Shown here piece after piece: positions 1 to 11,522 of a stretch of 64,000 nucleotides of DNA. Made by a program: the position numbers and the translations under genes. Every line of letters begins with the position of its first letter. The first letter of the stretch is position 1. The DNA comes from Hydractinia symbiolongicarpus (Eukaryota > Cnidaria > Hydrozoa > Anthoathecata > Hydractiniidae), in the NCBI RefSeq assembly GCF_029227915.1, contig NC_079887.1:9052001-9116000 (forward strand), read 5' to 3'. The notes under the pieces were generated by a model. The model had not been told where the DNA came from and searched no databases. It saw only the letters and a program-made list of their open reading frames with translations.

Positions 1-192
1 TTGTGCATGGTAAAAGTATTGTACTTAATGCTTTTTTCTTTACAGTTTAACATTCGTGAATCAGCCATTTTGAGATATTTCAAGAAGGGTTTTTTCGGGA
101 ATAAACAATTTCAAGATTTGTTTCCAACAATTACTTTTGCGAATCGATTGGTACCTTTTCGTAATTTTTTAGACAACATAGCAGTTCATTGA
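1..192 (+). other. possible terminal exon of an unidentified gene
   Basis: A pyrimidine-rich stretch ending in AG at about 34-45 is followed by about 49 open codons starting FNIRES and ending in a stop at 190-192. This could be a 3' terminal exon of a plus-strand gene entering from the left. I recognise no domain in it, and an open stretch of this size is also expected by chance. Low confidence. Confidence 0.15.
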
Positions 193-264
193 ATTTACTA
201 ATATTAACAACAGAAACACAATAAACCACAGTACTTAAATTCATCAGAGAAGGTAACAAAAAAA

Positions 265-430
265 CTGTCACTACCGTAAATGCTCGATTAAGCGCCCAGC
301 CTCGATTAACGCCCACCCTCGAAAAAGCGCCTCTCTTAAATAGACGATTACCCATTTTTGCGATTTTGTTTTATGAGGCACCGCTGAAATAGGCGTGTAA
401 GGGCCGTTATCTGAATATACTACTAGAGCC
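265..430. repeat. dispersed-repeat-like GC-richer segment
   Basis: A stretch built on variants of CTCGATTAAGCGCCC, CTCGATTAACGCCCA and CTCGAAAAAGCGCC stands out from its AT-rich surroundings. It looks like part of a degraded dispersed repeat. A loosely similar segment with GGGCGTTAATTACAGGAGG lies near 22690-22715. No matching inverted end was found, so the class is unknown. Confidence 0.3.
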
Positions 431-614
431 AAAGAGGCGCTAATTCGAATATTTAGAAATGAGAAAAAAATTAACCTTTTGCTCAAAAACAGCCAACTTC
501 TCAAAATCATCTACAGTATGAATTTCATGTTTTTAAGAAATTCGGTATTAAGTACAAGTTCGAGGTATGCAGAATCCTTGGATGTAGAGAGATAATAAAA
601 CGAAAATGAACACT

Positions 615-2499
615 CGTGATTATTATCTCCGTTGTGCAAAACGTACAAATAGTGTAAATGACTGATCAAGTTACAGAAGAGTGCGAAATCTCGTGTCGTA
701 TCACATTCGACAAGCAAAAGCAAATTACATCCGCTCACTTTTTCGGGAGAACGGTACCAGCCCGAAAACTTCTGGAAGCAAATCATAAAGTCGCATCCTG
801 TAAAAAACAATGAAAGTGCACCTAGATCATTTTGAATTGGAAATGAAACTATCACAGATAAGAAACTAATAGCTGATGGATTCTGCTACTTTTTTGCAAC
901 AGTAGGATCTACACTTGTAAATTCCATCCCATCTATCACGAATGGTTGCCATTTGATGGATCCTTTTATCTAGCTAACTATAATCCACAACATTTATCAT
1001 TCAAATTCCATCATGTTGAAATTTCAGAGACGATCAAAGTGTTGAAGGAAATTAATTCATCAAAAGCTTCCGGTATAGACGATCTCCCAGCTTTACTTAT
1101 AAAAGGATACAGCTGATGAACTAGCAGCACCGCTATCATTTTTGATTAATCACAGTTTCGAATCTGGAATTTTTCCAACGATCGAAAAGACTGCCAAAGT
1201 AACACCTATATACAAGTCAGAAGCAAAACATTTGCTCTCAAATTATCGTCCAATATCCGTCCTCAACGTGATATCGAAAGTAGTTGAAAAAATCGCCTTT
1301 GATCAACTATCACAGTACTTTGAATCGAACGGCCTCTTCAGTTCTTATCAATATGGCTTCCGTAAGAAAAGATCCACACAGCATGCTGTTACCAACCTAG
1401 TCAACCATATACGTAATAACATGGACAAAGGAAACAAGACTGGAGTACTTTATATGGACTTTCCTAAAGCATTTGACACCGTGAACCATTCATGTTTACT
1501 TCGCAAATTACCATACTACAGTATAACAGAGAATGAGCTATCATGGATAAGTGACTATTTATTCAATAGATCCCAATCAGTAAATTTTGAAAATACCAGT
1601 TCTAGAACGGAGAGTATCACTCATGGTGTTCCACAGGCATCCATTCTTGGCCCTCTTTTGTTCATCATTCTTCTAATGATTTGCATTTTCAATTAAAGAA
1701 CTGCTTTATTTTGAAATACGCTGATGACACAGTGTTGTACTACTGTCATAAAAACGAACGTCACATTGTATCCGTTATTAACAAAGAAGCTGCTGTTGTA
1801 CAATCTTGGATTAGAGATAATTATCTTATTCTCAACATGAAAAAAGGAAAAAACGAATTTGTTATGTATGAAAATAGATTGTCAAATGTGGATTATTGTA
1901 ATGTTGAAATTTTATCTACTACCATCAACCAGTCTGATAGTTACGAATATCTTGGTATAACGTTAGATTTTCATCTGAACCTGAACGAACACTACAGCAA
2001 GGTGTATAAGAAGATTTGCTCTCGTATATACTTATTGAAGAAATTACGACATCAGACTTCTCCTGTAGTAGCTAATTCCATATATAACGTGTTGATCAAA
2101 CCAATATTTCACTACTGTTATCCTTTATATTGCAACCAAAGTAATTATTGGAAAATGAAATTTAAAGGACTTCATAATCGTGCTAACACTTTCATTCTTT
2201 ATACTGGAAAACATTCGATTCTTATTGAAAACGAATGTAAAAGAAAAGCTGTCACAGATGTTTTCAAGATCCACCATAAAATTGATAACGTTAGCTATAT
2301 TCAATACGAGCTGGTGAATCATAATATCAACACGAGAGGTAACAAGTCGCAGATAAGGTTACCAAAAGTTAGAACAGAAGCTGGCCGAAAGACTACGAGC
2401 TACTATGGTGCACAATTGTTCAATACACTGAACTTGGTTGTACGAAATGAAAAATCTTTTGTCAATTTTAAACGGTATATTTCTAAGCACGAATGGTAA
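615..2499 (+). pseudogene. reverse transcriptase of the LINE, frameshifted
   Basis: The pre-RT linker (AKANYIRSLF, FWKQI) is readable from about 615, with a stop at 663 where the family usually has Trp and a frameshift near 750-765. The RT core follows: KASGIDDLP near 1060-1090, NYRPISVLN at about 1237, YMDFPKAFDTVNH at about 1453 (usual K is P here), HGVPQAS at about 1624 (usual GVPQGS) and KYADDT near 1715. Frame changes between GPLLFI and NDLHF near 1670-1680, where one lost base would explain the break. The C-terminal thumb and connection region runs in one frame to 2499. Confidence 0.8.
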
Positions 2500-2501
2500 T
2501 C

Positions 2502-2719
<218 letters not shown>

Positions 2720-3181
2720 TTCAGTTTTACTTATCTTCTGTTTTTATATTTTACAGCCATTATAGCTTCCTTAAAAGAAAGCTTTAACATAACAGAAGAA
2801 TGAGATATTTTTAAAGGAGCCCCTTTTGATTTACCCCCTCTAGAAAAGTGAAACTTTAAGTAAGCATCTGGGTGCTTAGTCCAGCAAGGTAAGGGGGCAT
2901 TCAATAATTACGTAACACCCAAATTCGCCATTTTAAACCACTCCCACCCGTCGTGTAACGCATGGTAACAAATCTAGTACCACCAAAAAATTCTCTGCTA
3001 CATAACAATATGCTCTGCCCCCACCCTCCACCCCTCTTTCTCAGTTTTAATAACATTTAGTAACAAAAATGATCATTCCCCACCCATCCATCGTAACTAT
3101 TGAATGATCCCTAATTTTTAAGAACTTTATTTGCCACGAGAAAAAAATACCACTCTAGTGATATACAGAATTCAAGCATAC
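2720..3181. other. non-coding stretch between LINE tail and Ig exon
   Basis: I see no exon, inverted repeat or RNA gene here. It lies downstream of the last visible Ig exon and is probably intron of that gene. Two small C-rich segments (2930-2950 and 3005-3035) are unexplained. Confidence 0.4.
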
Positions 3182-3490
3182 CTTCAAGAACGACCTCGAC
3201 AGTGGCATCAGAAATTTCCTCCTTTGACATTAAATCGCTGTCGAATATCACGCATTGGAAAATACCACTCATGTTATAGCTATTAATACGAAGAGAGGGC
3301 ATGACGTATTCGTTTTGAACTAACTCATCAACAGTTTTTATACTTTGTTCAAGCGGTTTGCCGTTAAGCAACCAGTATGAAGGTTTTGTTAACCTTCGAG
3401 TTGAAGTATATGAACAGCCAGTTACATAGACAGTGTTGGCTTTGTTTGCAGTGAGAACTTTTGGATGCCTTGTTATAATGACTGTAATTG
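3182..3490 (-). CDS. Ig-like domain exon (fourth visible)
   Basis: Acceptor TTTTAG at 3491-3496 and donor GTATGC at 3176-3181. It encodes about 103 residues: TGCSYTS holds the first Cys, PSYWLLNG the core Trp, and SGIFQCVIFD the second Cys. Phase 1-1. The reading continues past the donor only into intron (GMLEF...), which supports the splice site. No further exon is visible downstream before the LINE. Confidence 0.72.
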
Positions 3491-6400
3491 CTAAAATGAA
3501 AGGAGAAACAAATTGTGTTATAAGAGACAGTTCTGCTGCTAAGTAAACAAAAAACAAACAAACAAATAACGAACATACAAACAAGCACACAAGAAACTGA
3601 GAAAGCAATAACCGAACTAGTTTGTGATGCTTTTCCTCAACATCACCTACCTTTAAAATCAACATTAATAACATCAGATAACATCGGTTTTTTCATCCAT
3701 TGTTTTGAATAGATAGCACATTGATAACGTCCACGGTCATTTAAACTGGTAACAGGAATTTTTAAAGAACGAATTTGAAATTGCGATCCATGTGTGTTAG
3801 AAGCGTAACTGGTATTCACACCGTTTACCAGCCAGTAACTTTGAAGGTTAACACCTGGTGTGTGGTTATATACACAGCCAATAAGATCGAGGGCGTCGCC
3901 AGCATAGATAGGCAGCACAGATACAGTTGGATTTCCAATGTTTGCTAAAACAAAGTGCCAAAGCGTAGATTTTGTAGTGGTGCCCTGAACCTTTATTAGC
4001 AGTCACTGCTGCACAATAATCATCTCCAAATGTGTGACCTCCAGCTTTTACTAGAGGTTATAGCTTTAGAGTAGAAGGTTAGAGTAAAACGGTATGGTCA
4101 AAAACTCTTTGAAAACAGTTAAGGAAAAAATAACTATAAAACTTCCTACCTTCCATATTTATGGTAGTAGCGTTTTTAGAATCAACAGGTGTTTTCATCC
4201 GCTCAGGATCGAACACTCGACATTGATAAAAACCATCTTCAAAAAACACAATGGACGATAATACATAATGTGTTGAATTAAGTAGCGATATATCAATGGA
4301 TTTTTTTCTCTCATCGTCATTGTTAACCAACCAGTAGGCATGACCTTTTAGGCTTACACTTGAAGTGAAGACACAACCAGATAGGCTGGTTATTGATCCT
4401 TTATCTTTACGCTTCAATGCCACTGGAACAGACGTTATTCGGACATCTATTTCTAAAAGCAAATGAAAAATATGATTGTGTATCAAACAAATTCTTATAT
4501 TCACGTCACAGTTCTTAATGTTTCCTAGTTTCCTAAAGTCTGCAATATGCTATGTGTTATTTTGGTTGAAATGTTTAGACGTTTTATACTGAACCGCCTA
4601 TTTTTGTTAGGGCGCTGAAACGAGGGAGGCAGGGATACTTTTTAAGTGATATAATATGAAAGAAAATGTCTTGAACAACATTAAAAAGTGTAGAAAACAA
4701 ATATACATCTTGTATTGGTGTGGAACCTAAAAATTCATTTATATTCACTTTATTAGCTATAATTACTACTTCTAACGCCATGTATCAACAAAATCTGCTG
4801 AAGTTTTTATTTTTTGAAGCTTGGGGAGATAGTTTTAGCCTACCTAAAAACGGAATAAAATTTTATTTTGCTTACCTCTAACCACCAACTGGATTCCATC
4901 CGATAAAATGATGCTCGTATCATTAACTTTAATGCCACATTGGTAAACACCTTCATCCTGGAACGACGTTGATTTTAATACAATATTCGAAAATGAGAAT
5001 ATATTGGTTTCAACGATTGGTGATGCTGTAACATGAGTTTGAAATGCCGTACCATTTTTGAACCACAGCAGGTTATCATTTGAAATGTTACCAGTTGATG
5101 TGAATCTGCACCCCGGGATTACTGCTTTTGTCTTAACCAGATTTGGTATTGTTGCAATGCTTGGTGAAAATTTGATATCTATACAAATACAATAAAATTG
5201 TTCATATATTCGAAAACAGAAAACAGAAAACTCAAAGCCCCCCTTTTACGTAAGTAATGCATGCATAAATTAGCTTAATTAACTTCTCGGTCAAAATCTT
5301 GAGCACAATCTTAAGATTTTTCAAAAATATAGAAAGATTAATAGACAGCTTTTCAATTTCTTTCATATGAAGTCAACTTGTTTATTCACTATCACTTTTT
5401 AGGGTTTTGCGTACATACTTTTTGGGACCAGAAATCTAACCACTTTTTTACCAAATCTTTAACTATTCTCATGAAGATGGTACCAGCGGTTGAATAATGA
5501 ATGGCGAAGGGAAGTAAGAAGTCCTTGTTACATTAAAATTGAACATTGACAAATGCAACACTCTCGTCCCAAGGTCACACGCGTAAATTCATTTCGAAAG
5601 AGAAATTCGTTACAAAGCTTGAGAGGCTTATTTGTCCAGTTTTAACAAGTGTAATTCTCATGTTGTATTTTCTCTTTATTGTGCAATTCACATTTATTAT
5701 TTGACGGGAACATAGAAAAAATAATAAAATGGGGAATAAAGTATAAAGGAACAGGGCCGTCGCCAGTGCGGAGGAGGTTGGGGGGGGGGGTAAGGTTGAC
5801 AGACATGGCGTACGTCCCCTCCGTTTATTTCCTCGGCATCGTCTCACTCATCGTCTTAAAATCAAGTATCGTTGTTACTTGGAAAAATATGCGATTATAT
5901 AGGGGTAAAGCAAAGAATGACTCAACCGTTTTCTCCGGGTAATGTTTACAAAAATTCGTTACAAGACAATGCATGTTACCAAAACAACAACGAACACATG
6001 GCAATTTCCACTTGGATGATGCAAGTGGTAGACTTGATAAAAACACGTGTGTGGTAAGAAATCACATTTCTTTCCACTTCATCATACATCAAAAAGTGCT
6101 AAATATATATATCACGTGACATATATTAAATACAGACCACTGCACACAAACATGCAACACAGACATGCAACAAAGAACATCAAAACTAATTTATCCATAA
6201 AACCATTTTGTTTACTTATAAGTAAACTGAGCCAGCAGGTAATTTTCTAAAGTGATTTAAATTATGCAAACGTGTAGATATTGTAAACTGGCTACCTGAC
6301 ATATTTTCAACCTTCGGAGTAAGCAATTTATTACTTAAAATTCGTTTATTATAAATACCTTATTCCGTGAAATTAACAAGTCAAGAAATTAACGCGAATT

Positions 6401-9400
6401 AAATTAACGGTCATGAAATTAACGCGGTTCAATGAAATTATTTTGAAAAAGGCATTTAATTAACGCGGTTGTGCGAGGTTGTTTTTAAAAATCCATTTAA
6501 TTAACGCGAATTTGAGAATATGCGATATCACACGAAGCAAAAATTACGTCAACAGTCGAATCCACGGTAGTGAAGCGGTCTCCTCTATTACAAGGCGGTT
6601 TGGAAATCGAAATAAAAGTTTTCGTTGTTTGGAAAGACAATGTTAAAAATTTAAAGAAGAAGGGTTTGTTTCATGATGTCAAAGACGCTAGCGCTTACTT
6701 AGCCACTAAAAAGACCCTGGCGCTAGCTGCTTTTCATAACTAGTATCGGTTACTATAAATAATTCATGAATTGTCTCATGTTACAATTTCTGCGGCTAGT
6801 AAAAACAATTAATGAAGTCATCGTTTATCACTTTCACATGTGGAGAAGGACGATTGATCTTAGTTGTTCATGTTTTTAGCGCTTTACTTTTAAAAGTTTT
6901 ATTTTATTTATTATTTTGGGGGATATACTAATATATAACATAACTATCAAGTCAGCTGGCTAGCTTTTAAATTTAACAATTCGTTTATATAAGTCATAGA
7001 TTGTGGCATCTAGAAAAACTAAACAAAAAATGTTTTCAACGTCTAAAAGTTTTAGCTGAATAATTTTTTATAAGGAACCCAATTTGTTAAAATTAGGTTT
7101 AAAATAACATAAATGTTGAGCAACTTCCTTATCAACCTTTGAGGCCTCACATGGCTACGATCCTTCCCATCACCTAGCTAGCAACTTTCTTAGGTGAACT
7201 TAGCAAATGTCTTCCAGGAAGCTTTAGCATGATATATATTCACTACTAATAAACATAATCCAAAGGTTAAAAGTTCACATTTTTATTACTGTGCTGGTAA
7301 AATAATTATAGATGCAAAAAATAACTAGCTAGAAAACTTGTGACTAAAAAATGCTTTAGCAATGCAATGCCTGACCCAAGAGGTTAGAGATTAATCTTCT
7401 TCTTTATCATCTAAATATGTCATATATTGTATAGATAGTTACTTTCATTCTTTTCTTTGGTTCGTACATTTTTCGGATCATTATCAAGATATGTCTTTTA
7501 GAAATTTTATTTCAGTTGTAAATCCTTTATGTGGTGTTTTTAGACCCAATTTTTTTTAAAACGTGACATTTTTCCAGCTAGCTTACATATGATTTGTGTG
7601 GCTAATTTTTGCACAAGTGTTATATGACTGCTAGCTATACATAACAGACCAACAAATTTTTAAACTTGTTGTATTCACATCAGTTGTTTAGAATTGGAAG
7701 TTTCAATTTAGATGGCTCGACTAAAACTAGAAAATTACGTGTTTTTTTAAAGTAGAATCTTTTATTTGCAAATACTTTTTAATAACAGGTTATTACACCT
7801 GCCTGTGCACATGTTATCAAGATAGCTAGCTAGCTACATGTCTTTTCTCATCTAGCTATCTAAATTGCCAAGTCATGTTTTTTAAAAAAGCTTAAAAAGA
7901 ACCTTCATTCTCATTTACAATGTCAACAAAAAAATATCTAACAAAATGCCTTATCGGTTAAAAATATGTCGGACTTTTATTTCGTTGGTTATAATATTTC
8001 GTCGGTTAAAAATTCCGTCACCTGGTTTAAATTTCGTCATTTTTTACCGACGAAATGTTTTAATCGAGTAGAAAAAAATGCAATTCTTTTTTTCTGCTTC
8101 ATTCATCTATTAAAATAACCTCCACCATTCTCGCTGTTAATTCGTTACTAGTATGTGTTTAAGCAACCTGTTCCACTCCATCCACACTTTTCAATGTTAT
8201 GTCGACATCAATATCACACTCTTCAACTGATGAACTCAGGTCATTGTGAATTACTCACGTAAAGTCAAATGAATAAAAATCTTCGATGAATTTTTTCATT
8301 TGATCTCAAACCTATTTCTGGGGATATGAAAAGTTCAACAGTAATGGAACCTCAAGTCCTCCAGAGGGAATAGGCGAAGGCTTGTAATTGACTGATTTGA
8401 AAACACCAGTGACACTTCCTTCTTCTTCTTCTTTTGATAAAGAAGTAAATGTACCTGGATATTTCTCTTGGTACATGCCCAACAGTTTTCCAGCCAACAA
8501 AATTTTAATTAAAAAACAATTTAGGTAAAAATATTCGCTGGATAAAAATTTTTGTCAGACTTTCACTTCGTCGGTTAAAAATTTCCTCACCTGTAAAATA
8601 TTTCGTCACTTCTAACCGACATATTTTTAACCAATAATGTTTTAGATATATAAATATGTTTTAATATTGTTGTGACAAAAGTCTGCCATTTTTGTGAGCA
8701 AATTGATGCATATATTATGACGCAAGTTAACTAAGGTTTGTTCCATTAATTGATTCATGAGCAACTTTGTCCCTAGGGTCTTGTGGCCACTGAGCCGTTA
8801 CTACGAAGTGGCCAAAAATGGCTGCTATCCACTTCATCAACCAGGCAAAATGCCCTGGGAACGAGGTTGATCATGAATTAACTAATTTCCGGAACGCTTA
8901 TTGAAGTATTTACCAAACAATAATACAATAAAACAATGTCCCCTACGACGCACAACTACGTCAGAATAACATGCACTAGCCATAAGTTGTGATTAGTCTA
9001 CTTTCAGATATCAAAATGGGATTCAATATTAACTAGAATTCAGTTTCCCTTCCGGTTCTCTATTCCCGCGTACAATGATAACAGATAGTCGGCAAAGTGA
9101 AGCAGAAGTTTTAAGCGTTTCCTAAAAAACCTGTGGCGTCTAAGGGTTAGAATGTTCAAAACGCCAAATAATACAGGTATTGTGGAACGTCAAATGATAA
9201 ACACGCGGAAAAAAGATATCGAGTAGGTCGTCACTCAATAGCAGTGGATCACACAAAGGCGCGTTACTACCGACTATGTTATACCGGCTATAAGCTTGCT
9301 CAAAATAGCACGATAATAACTATGGATATTAGAAAATAGATTTACGCTTGACCTGACCTATGTCGTTGACCTAGGTGAGCAGAACTTACATATCGTAAAG

Positions 9401-9924
9401 TCAGTTAAGTGTCTTCTAGGTGTAAAGTTTCTTTTAGACGGTTGAGGCCACAGTATCTTGAAATAGGAACAAGCGCTCTACCACAAAACTACAAGTTGGC
9501 TATTGATCTATATCACCATAAAAACTTGAATCCCTTCTTCCAATGCACGATAGTACTATGCCCAAATACCTTAAATTCGACATGCCTTAGGAGTTGGTGA
9601 AATTGTGGATTAGTTTTGATGTTGATTCATTAGCAGTAGCAACATAAGTGATTATACCTTAAACTCCATTGATTAACAGAACAAGGTGTTTACAAAAACA
9701 AATTGTTATATCTACCGCTCAAGTTTGGTGTAATAAAATAAGGAATGAACGTTTTTATATGTTGTTGTAATCTGCTCTCAATACATCACCGACAAATTCG
9801 ACATGTATTTGTAAATTAGGTGTGGAATTTGTTCAACAAAGATACCTTAGGCATCAAAAATAAAACAATTACCTTGAGTTGTTGCAATTTTTAGGAACGC
9901 AACTAAAACCAATAAGTTTGGCAT
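3182..9924 (-). CDS. secreted or membrane Ig-superfamily protein gene, 3' part outside window
   Basis: Gene-level entry. A signal-peptide exon (9873-9924) and four Ig-like exons (4876-5178, 4150-4452, 3651-3944, 3182-3490) all have AG acceptors and GT donors. Every internal exon is a multiple of three (303, 303, 294, 309 bp) in phase 1-1, and the signal exon ends in phase 1, so the chain splices without breaking frame. Each Ig exon encodes about 100 residues with Cys, then Trp about 12-15 residues later, then a Tyr-x-Cys or Phe-x-Cys near the end, the Ig-fold pattern. No transmembrane or cytoplasmic exon is visible; they may lie left of position 1. The architecture fits a cell-surface recognition receptor; resemblance to hydrozoan allorecognition (Alr-type) proteins is an inference, not a homology call. 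The link between the signal exon and the Ig exons over 4.7 kb is also inferred. Confidence 0.6.
3651..3944 (-). CDS. Ig-like domain exon (third visible)
   Basis: Acceptor TTTTAG just above 3944 and donor GTAGGT just below 3651; 294 bp, phase 1-1. Ig pattern: DLIGC (first Cys), QSYWLVNG (Trp), DRGRYQCAIY (second Cys, in the usual D-x-G-x-Y-x-C arrangement). The intron after it carries an (AAAC)-rich simple repeat at about 3545-3585. Confidence 0.75.
4150..4452 (-). CDS. Ig-like domain exon (second visible)
   Basis: Acceptor TTTTAG above 4452 and donor GTAGGA below 4150; 303 bp, phase 1-1. First Cys in LSGCVFTS, Trp in HAYWLVNN, second Cys in DGFYQCRVFD. The C and F strands resemble the other exons (SYWL and YQC-type motifs), while the loops differ strongly. 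Confidence 0.75.
4876..5178 (-). CDS. Ig-like domain exon (first visible)
   Basis: No open frame as long as this was obvious from an ATG because the exon has none at its start. Splice sites TATAG above 5178 and GTAAGC below 4876 define 303 bp in phase 1-1. The reading is open throughout: IPGCRFTS (Cys), NLLWFKNG (Trp), DEGVYQCGIK (Cys). Potential N-glycosylation sites NIS, NGT and NDT are present. As the first Ig exon after the signal exon it would be the membrane-distal domain, if no other exon hides in the long intron. Confidence 0.7.
6370..6500. repeat. degenerate AATTAACGCG-rich repeat
   Basis: Four or more spaced copies of variants of AAATTAACGCG(A/G) occur in about 130 bp. Related TTAACGCG/TTCGCGTTAA words recur near 19570-20560 and 33590-33620, so it may be a dispersed family. 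Confidence 0.35.
7949..8639. mobile_element. non-autonomous inverted-repeat element, CCTTATCGG type
   Basis: The left end (CCTTATCGGTTAAAAATATG) is matched in inverted orientation at 8616-8639, over about 24 bp with few mismatches. Both subterminal zones carry several copies of TCGGTTAAAAATT and TTTCGTC. Inside, a 62-codon minus-strand frame (8312-8500) has no recognisable domain. A clean target-site duplication was not found. The ends resemble those of the element at 15053-15535, suggesting one superfamily. Confidence 0.6.
8746..8885. mobile_element. foldback MITE (CAACCTCG family)
   Basis: About 140 bp with long imperfect inverted arms: TTAATTGATTCATGAGCAAC...CCCTAGGG on the left and CCCTGGGAACGAGGTTG...AACTAATT on the right. 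The terminal word is shared with several other short foldback elements in the window. Confidence 0.55.
9278..9420. repeat. dispersed repeat, copy 1
   Basis: This segment is repeated in the same orientation, in two pieces, at 12359-12415 and 12645-12750. Shared words include GATAATAACTATGGATA, GTTGACCTAGG and AAGTGTCTTCTAG. It overlaps no gene. Confidence 0.55.
9873..9924 (-). CDS. signal-peptide exon, probable 5' end of the Ig gene
   Basis: ATG at 9924 opens 17 codons reading MPNLLVLVAFLKIATTQ and then splits a codon at a GTAATT donor (phase 1). The peptide has a hydrophobic core and small residues before the end, as in a cleavable signal peptide. Its phase and strand match the phase 1 Ig exons starting at 5178. 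An in-frame ATG eight codons upstream is out of frame with this reading, so 9924 is the best start. Assignment to the Ig gene is by phase and lack of competing genes. Confidence 0.55.
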
Positions 9925-11488
9925 CTTCTTTTCATAAATGTATTACTTCTCTTCGTATGTCTTTATCCTACAGACAAAAGTTAAATTACTGCATAAACTT
10001 AAAAAAACAGGAGTAAATTATAGGTCATTTAAAATAGATCTAATTTAATATAATGAATTACTACAAGACAAAGGCGTTATGGGTAATATGCAAACATGTA
10101 TAGCGATGAATGTCTCAGTATGCTGATGTCAACATCGAAAATCCCGCAATAAAACAATAGACATAGTCACGTGATTTGAAGCGAGAGTTAAACTTTTTAA
10201 TACCGCAGCATGTTGTAAAGAAACAAGATACAGAACATAGCCTAATGAACTGAGTTTTTTTCGAGGATATCAAATTCAGTTTCCCTTAAACAAAAGCTTA
10301 GGTGCAGACAAATGTCAGGGCAAATCTCAAATATTTAAATCTACCTTATAGCAAAGCCCTAATTACAACCAACCAAATCTTCACAAAGTCGGAGTGGTCA
10401 CGTTTTCCTTTCTTAAATAATTCAAAAATTAATTATACTAGGTGTTAACCCATGGAAAAATCCACGGGTTTGCCCGTCCTTTTTATACCGCATTGCGTGT
10501 GTTTTGCTATTTGCACAGCTAAGCTACCATTTTGCGTGACAGATAGACAGACGGACAGACGTATACAGGTATTATAATATAGATTTGCTGAGTTTTAATA
10601 TGATTTACTTACAAGTGAATAAATGATTATAACGACAGAATTATTTCCTTGTCACTAAAGCTAGCAGGCCTTGTGGTTCCCTAACCTATCTCTGCCATTA
10701 TAATTATTCTCGAAGGGATTTGTTGTTGCCGTGAATAACCCGGATTTTTTAATTAAAAAAGCTTTGAACATTACCAAGAAAAAAATAGCTGAGTCATTTT
10801 TTGCTTCGCTCTTGATAATCGCATAGTATATTTAAATCAGCGTTTACATTATCGGATTTTGTCTGACAGGTTTTGTCTAAAGTTTTCTCATTAATAGTTC
10901 ATATTGGATTCTTGTGTGTAAGTTTTTATCAAATGTCGATTTTTTTTTTTTTTGTTATTAACATGGTTTCTTACGCGAGAAAGCGCGCTGCTCCCGCAAT
11001 CGTGATAGCTGTTTTTCTGAAAAAGGAAAAAGCAACATAAACTGAATGGGAGGATTTTGATTCTAATTTGTCGCAATAGCGGATAATTGTCTTTGCTTTC
11101 TCATCCCTGTCTTCGTACAGAGGATTTTTTACATTTCATAGCGCTTCTTACCCTTTCATAAGTTCAATTAAACTTTCTGTTTTTGTCATTGTGATTTCTT
11201 AAAAGATTTTTTTTTCTTTCGTGCTTTCGAAATCATACAAATTTTCAAATCAATAATATCATACTTCATTAGTTAATTCTCTTCAAAACAAAATCTGAAA
11301 AGTTGAAATTTTCAACTATTTAGATTGTGTTTGACGACAAATTTGACAACAAAAAAACGTCCAATTTTTCTGTGTGCAATATTAGATTTCGTCGAGTCAG
11401 ATAAATTTGATTCGACAAAATCGTTGCTTAATTGGTGTTTAATCTCGATAAAATACAACTCGTTCCTGGTAATATTGTGACCTGCACA

Positions 11489-11522
11489 ACCTCGTATCCA
11501 GCAATATTGCTGGATACGAGGT
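11489..11522. repeat. perfect 34-bp palindrome
   Basis: ACCTCGTATCCAGCAAT is followed at once by its exact reverse complement. It starts with the ACCTCG word of the foldback MITE family. A degenerate second copy (CCTACACAACCTCCTTCC...) begins at about 11534. Confidence 0.85.

Larger units (their letters stand above)
5179..9872 (-). other. long first intron of the Ig gene
   Basis: No convincing further Ig exon was found on the minus strand. It holds a G-run at 5781-5790, a segment at 6370-6500 rich in AATTAACGCG variants, an inverted-repeat element at 7949-8639, a foldback element at 8746-8885 and part of a duplicated repeat at 9278-9420. GCTAGC-rich simple patches occur around 7160-7860. Confidence 0.5.

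Noticed and set aside
511-855. 114-codon minus-strand frame
   Set aside because: Shadow of the LINE pre-RT region, which is readable on plus.
6300-6600. Additional Ig exon near 6290
   Set aside because: A GTAGCC donor-like site exists on minus, but the upstream sequence is AATTAACGCG repeat without the Cys-Trp-Cys pattern.
8312-8500. 62-codon minus-strand frame as a gene
   Set aside because: It lies inside an inverted-repeat element and has no recognised domain; not annotated separately.
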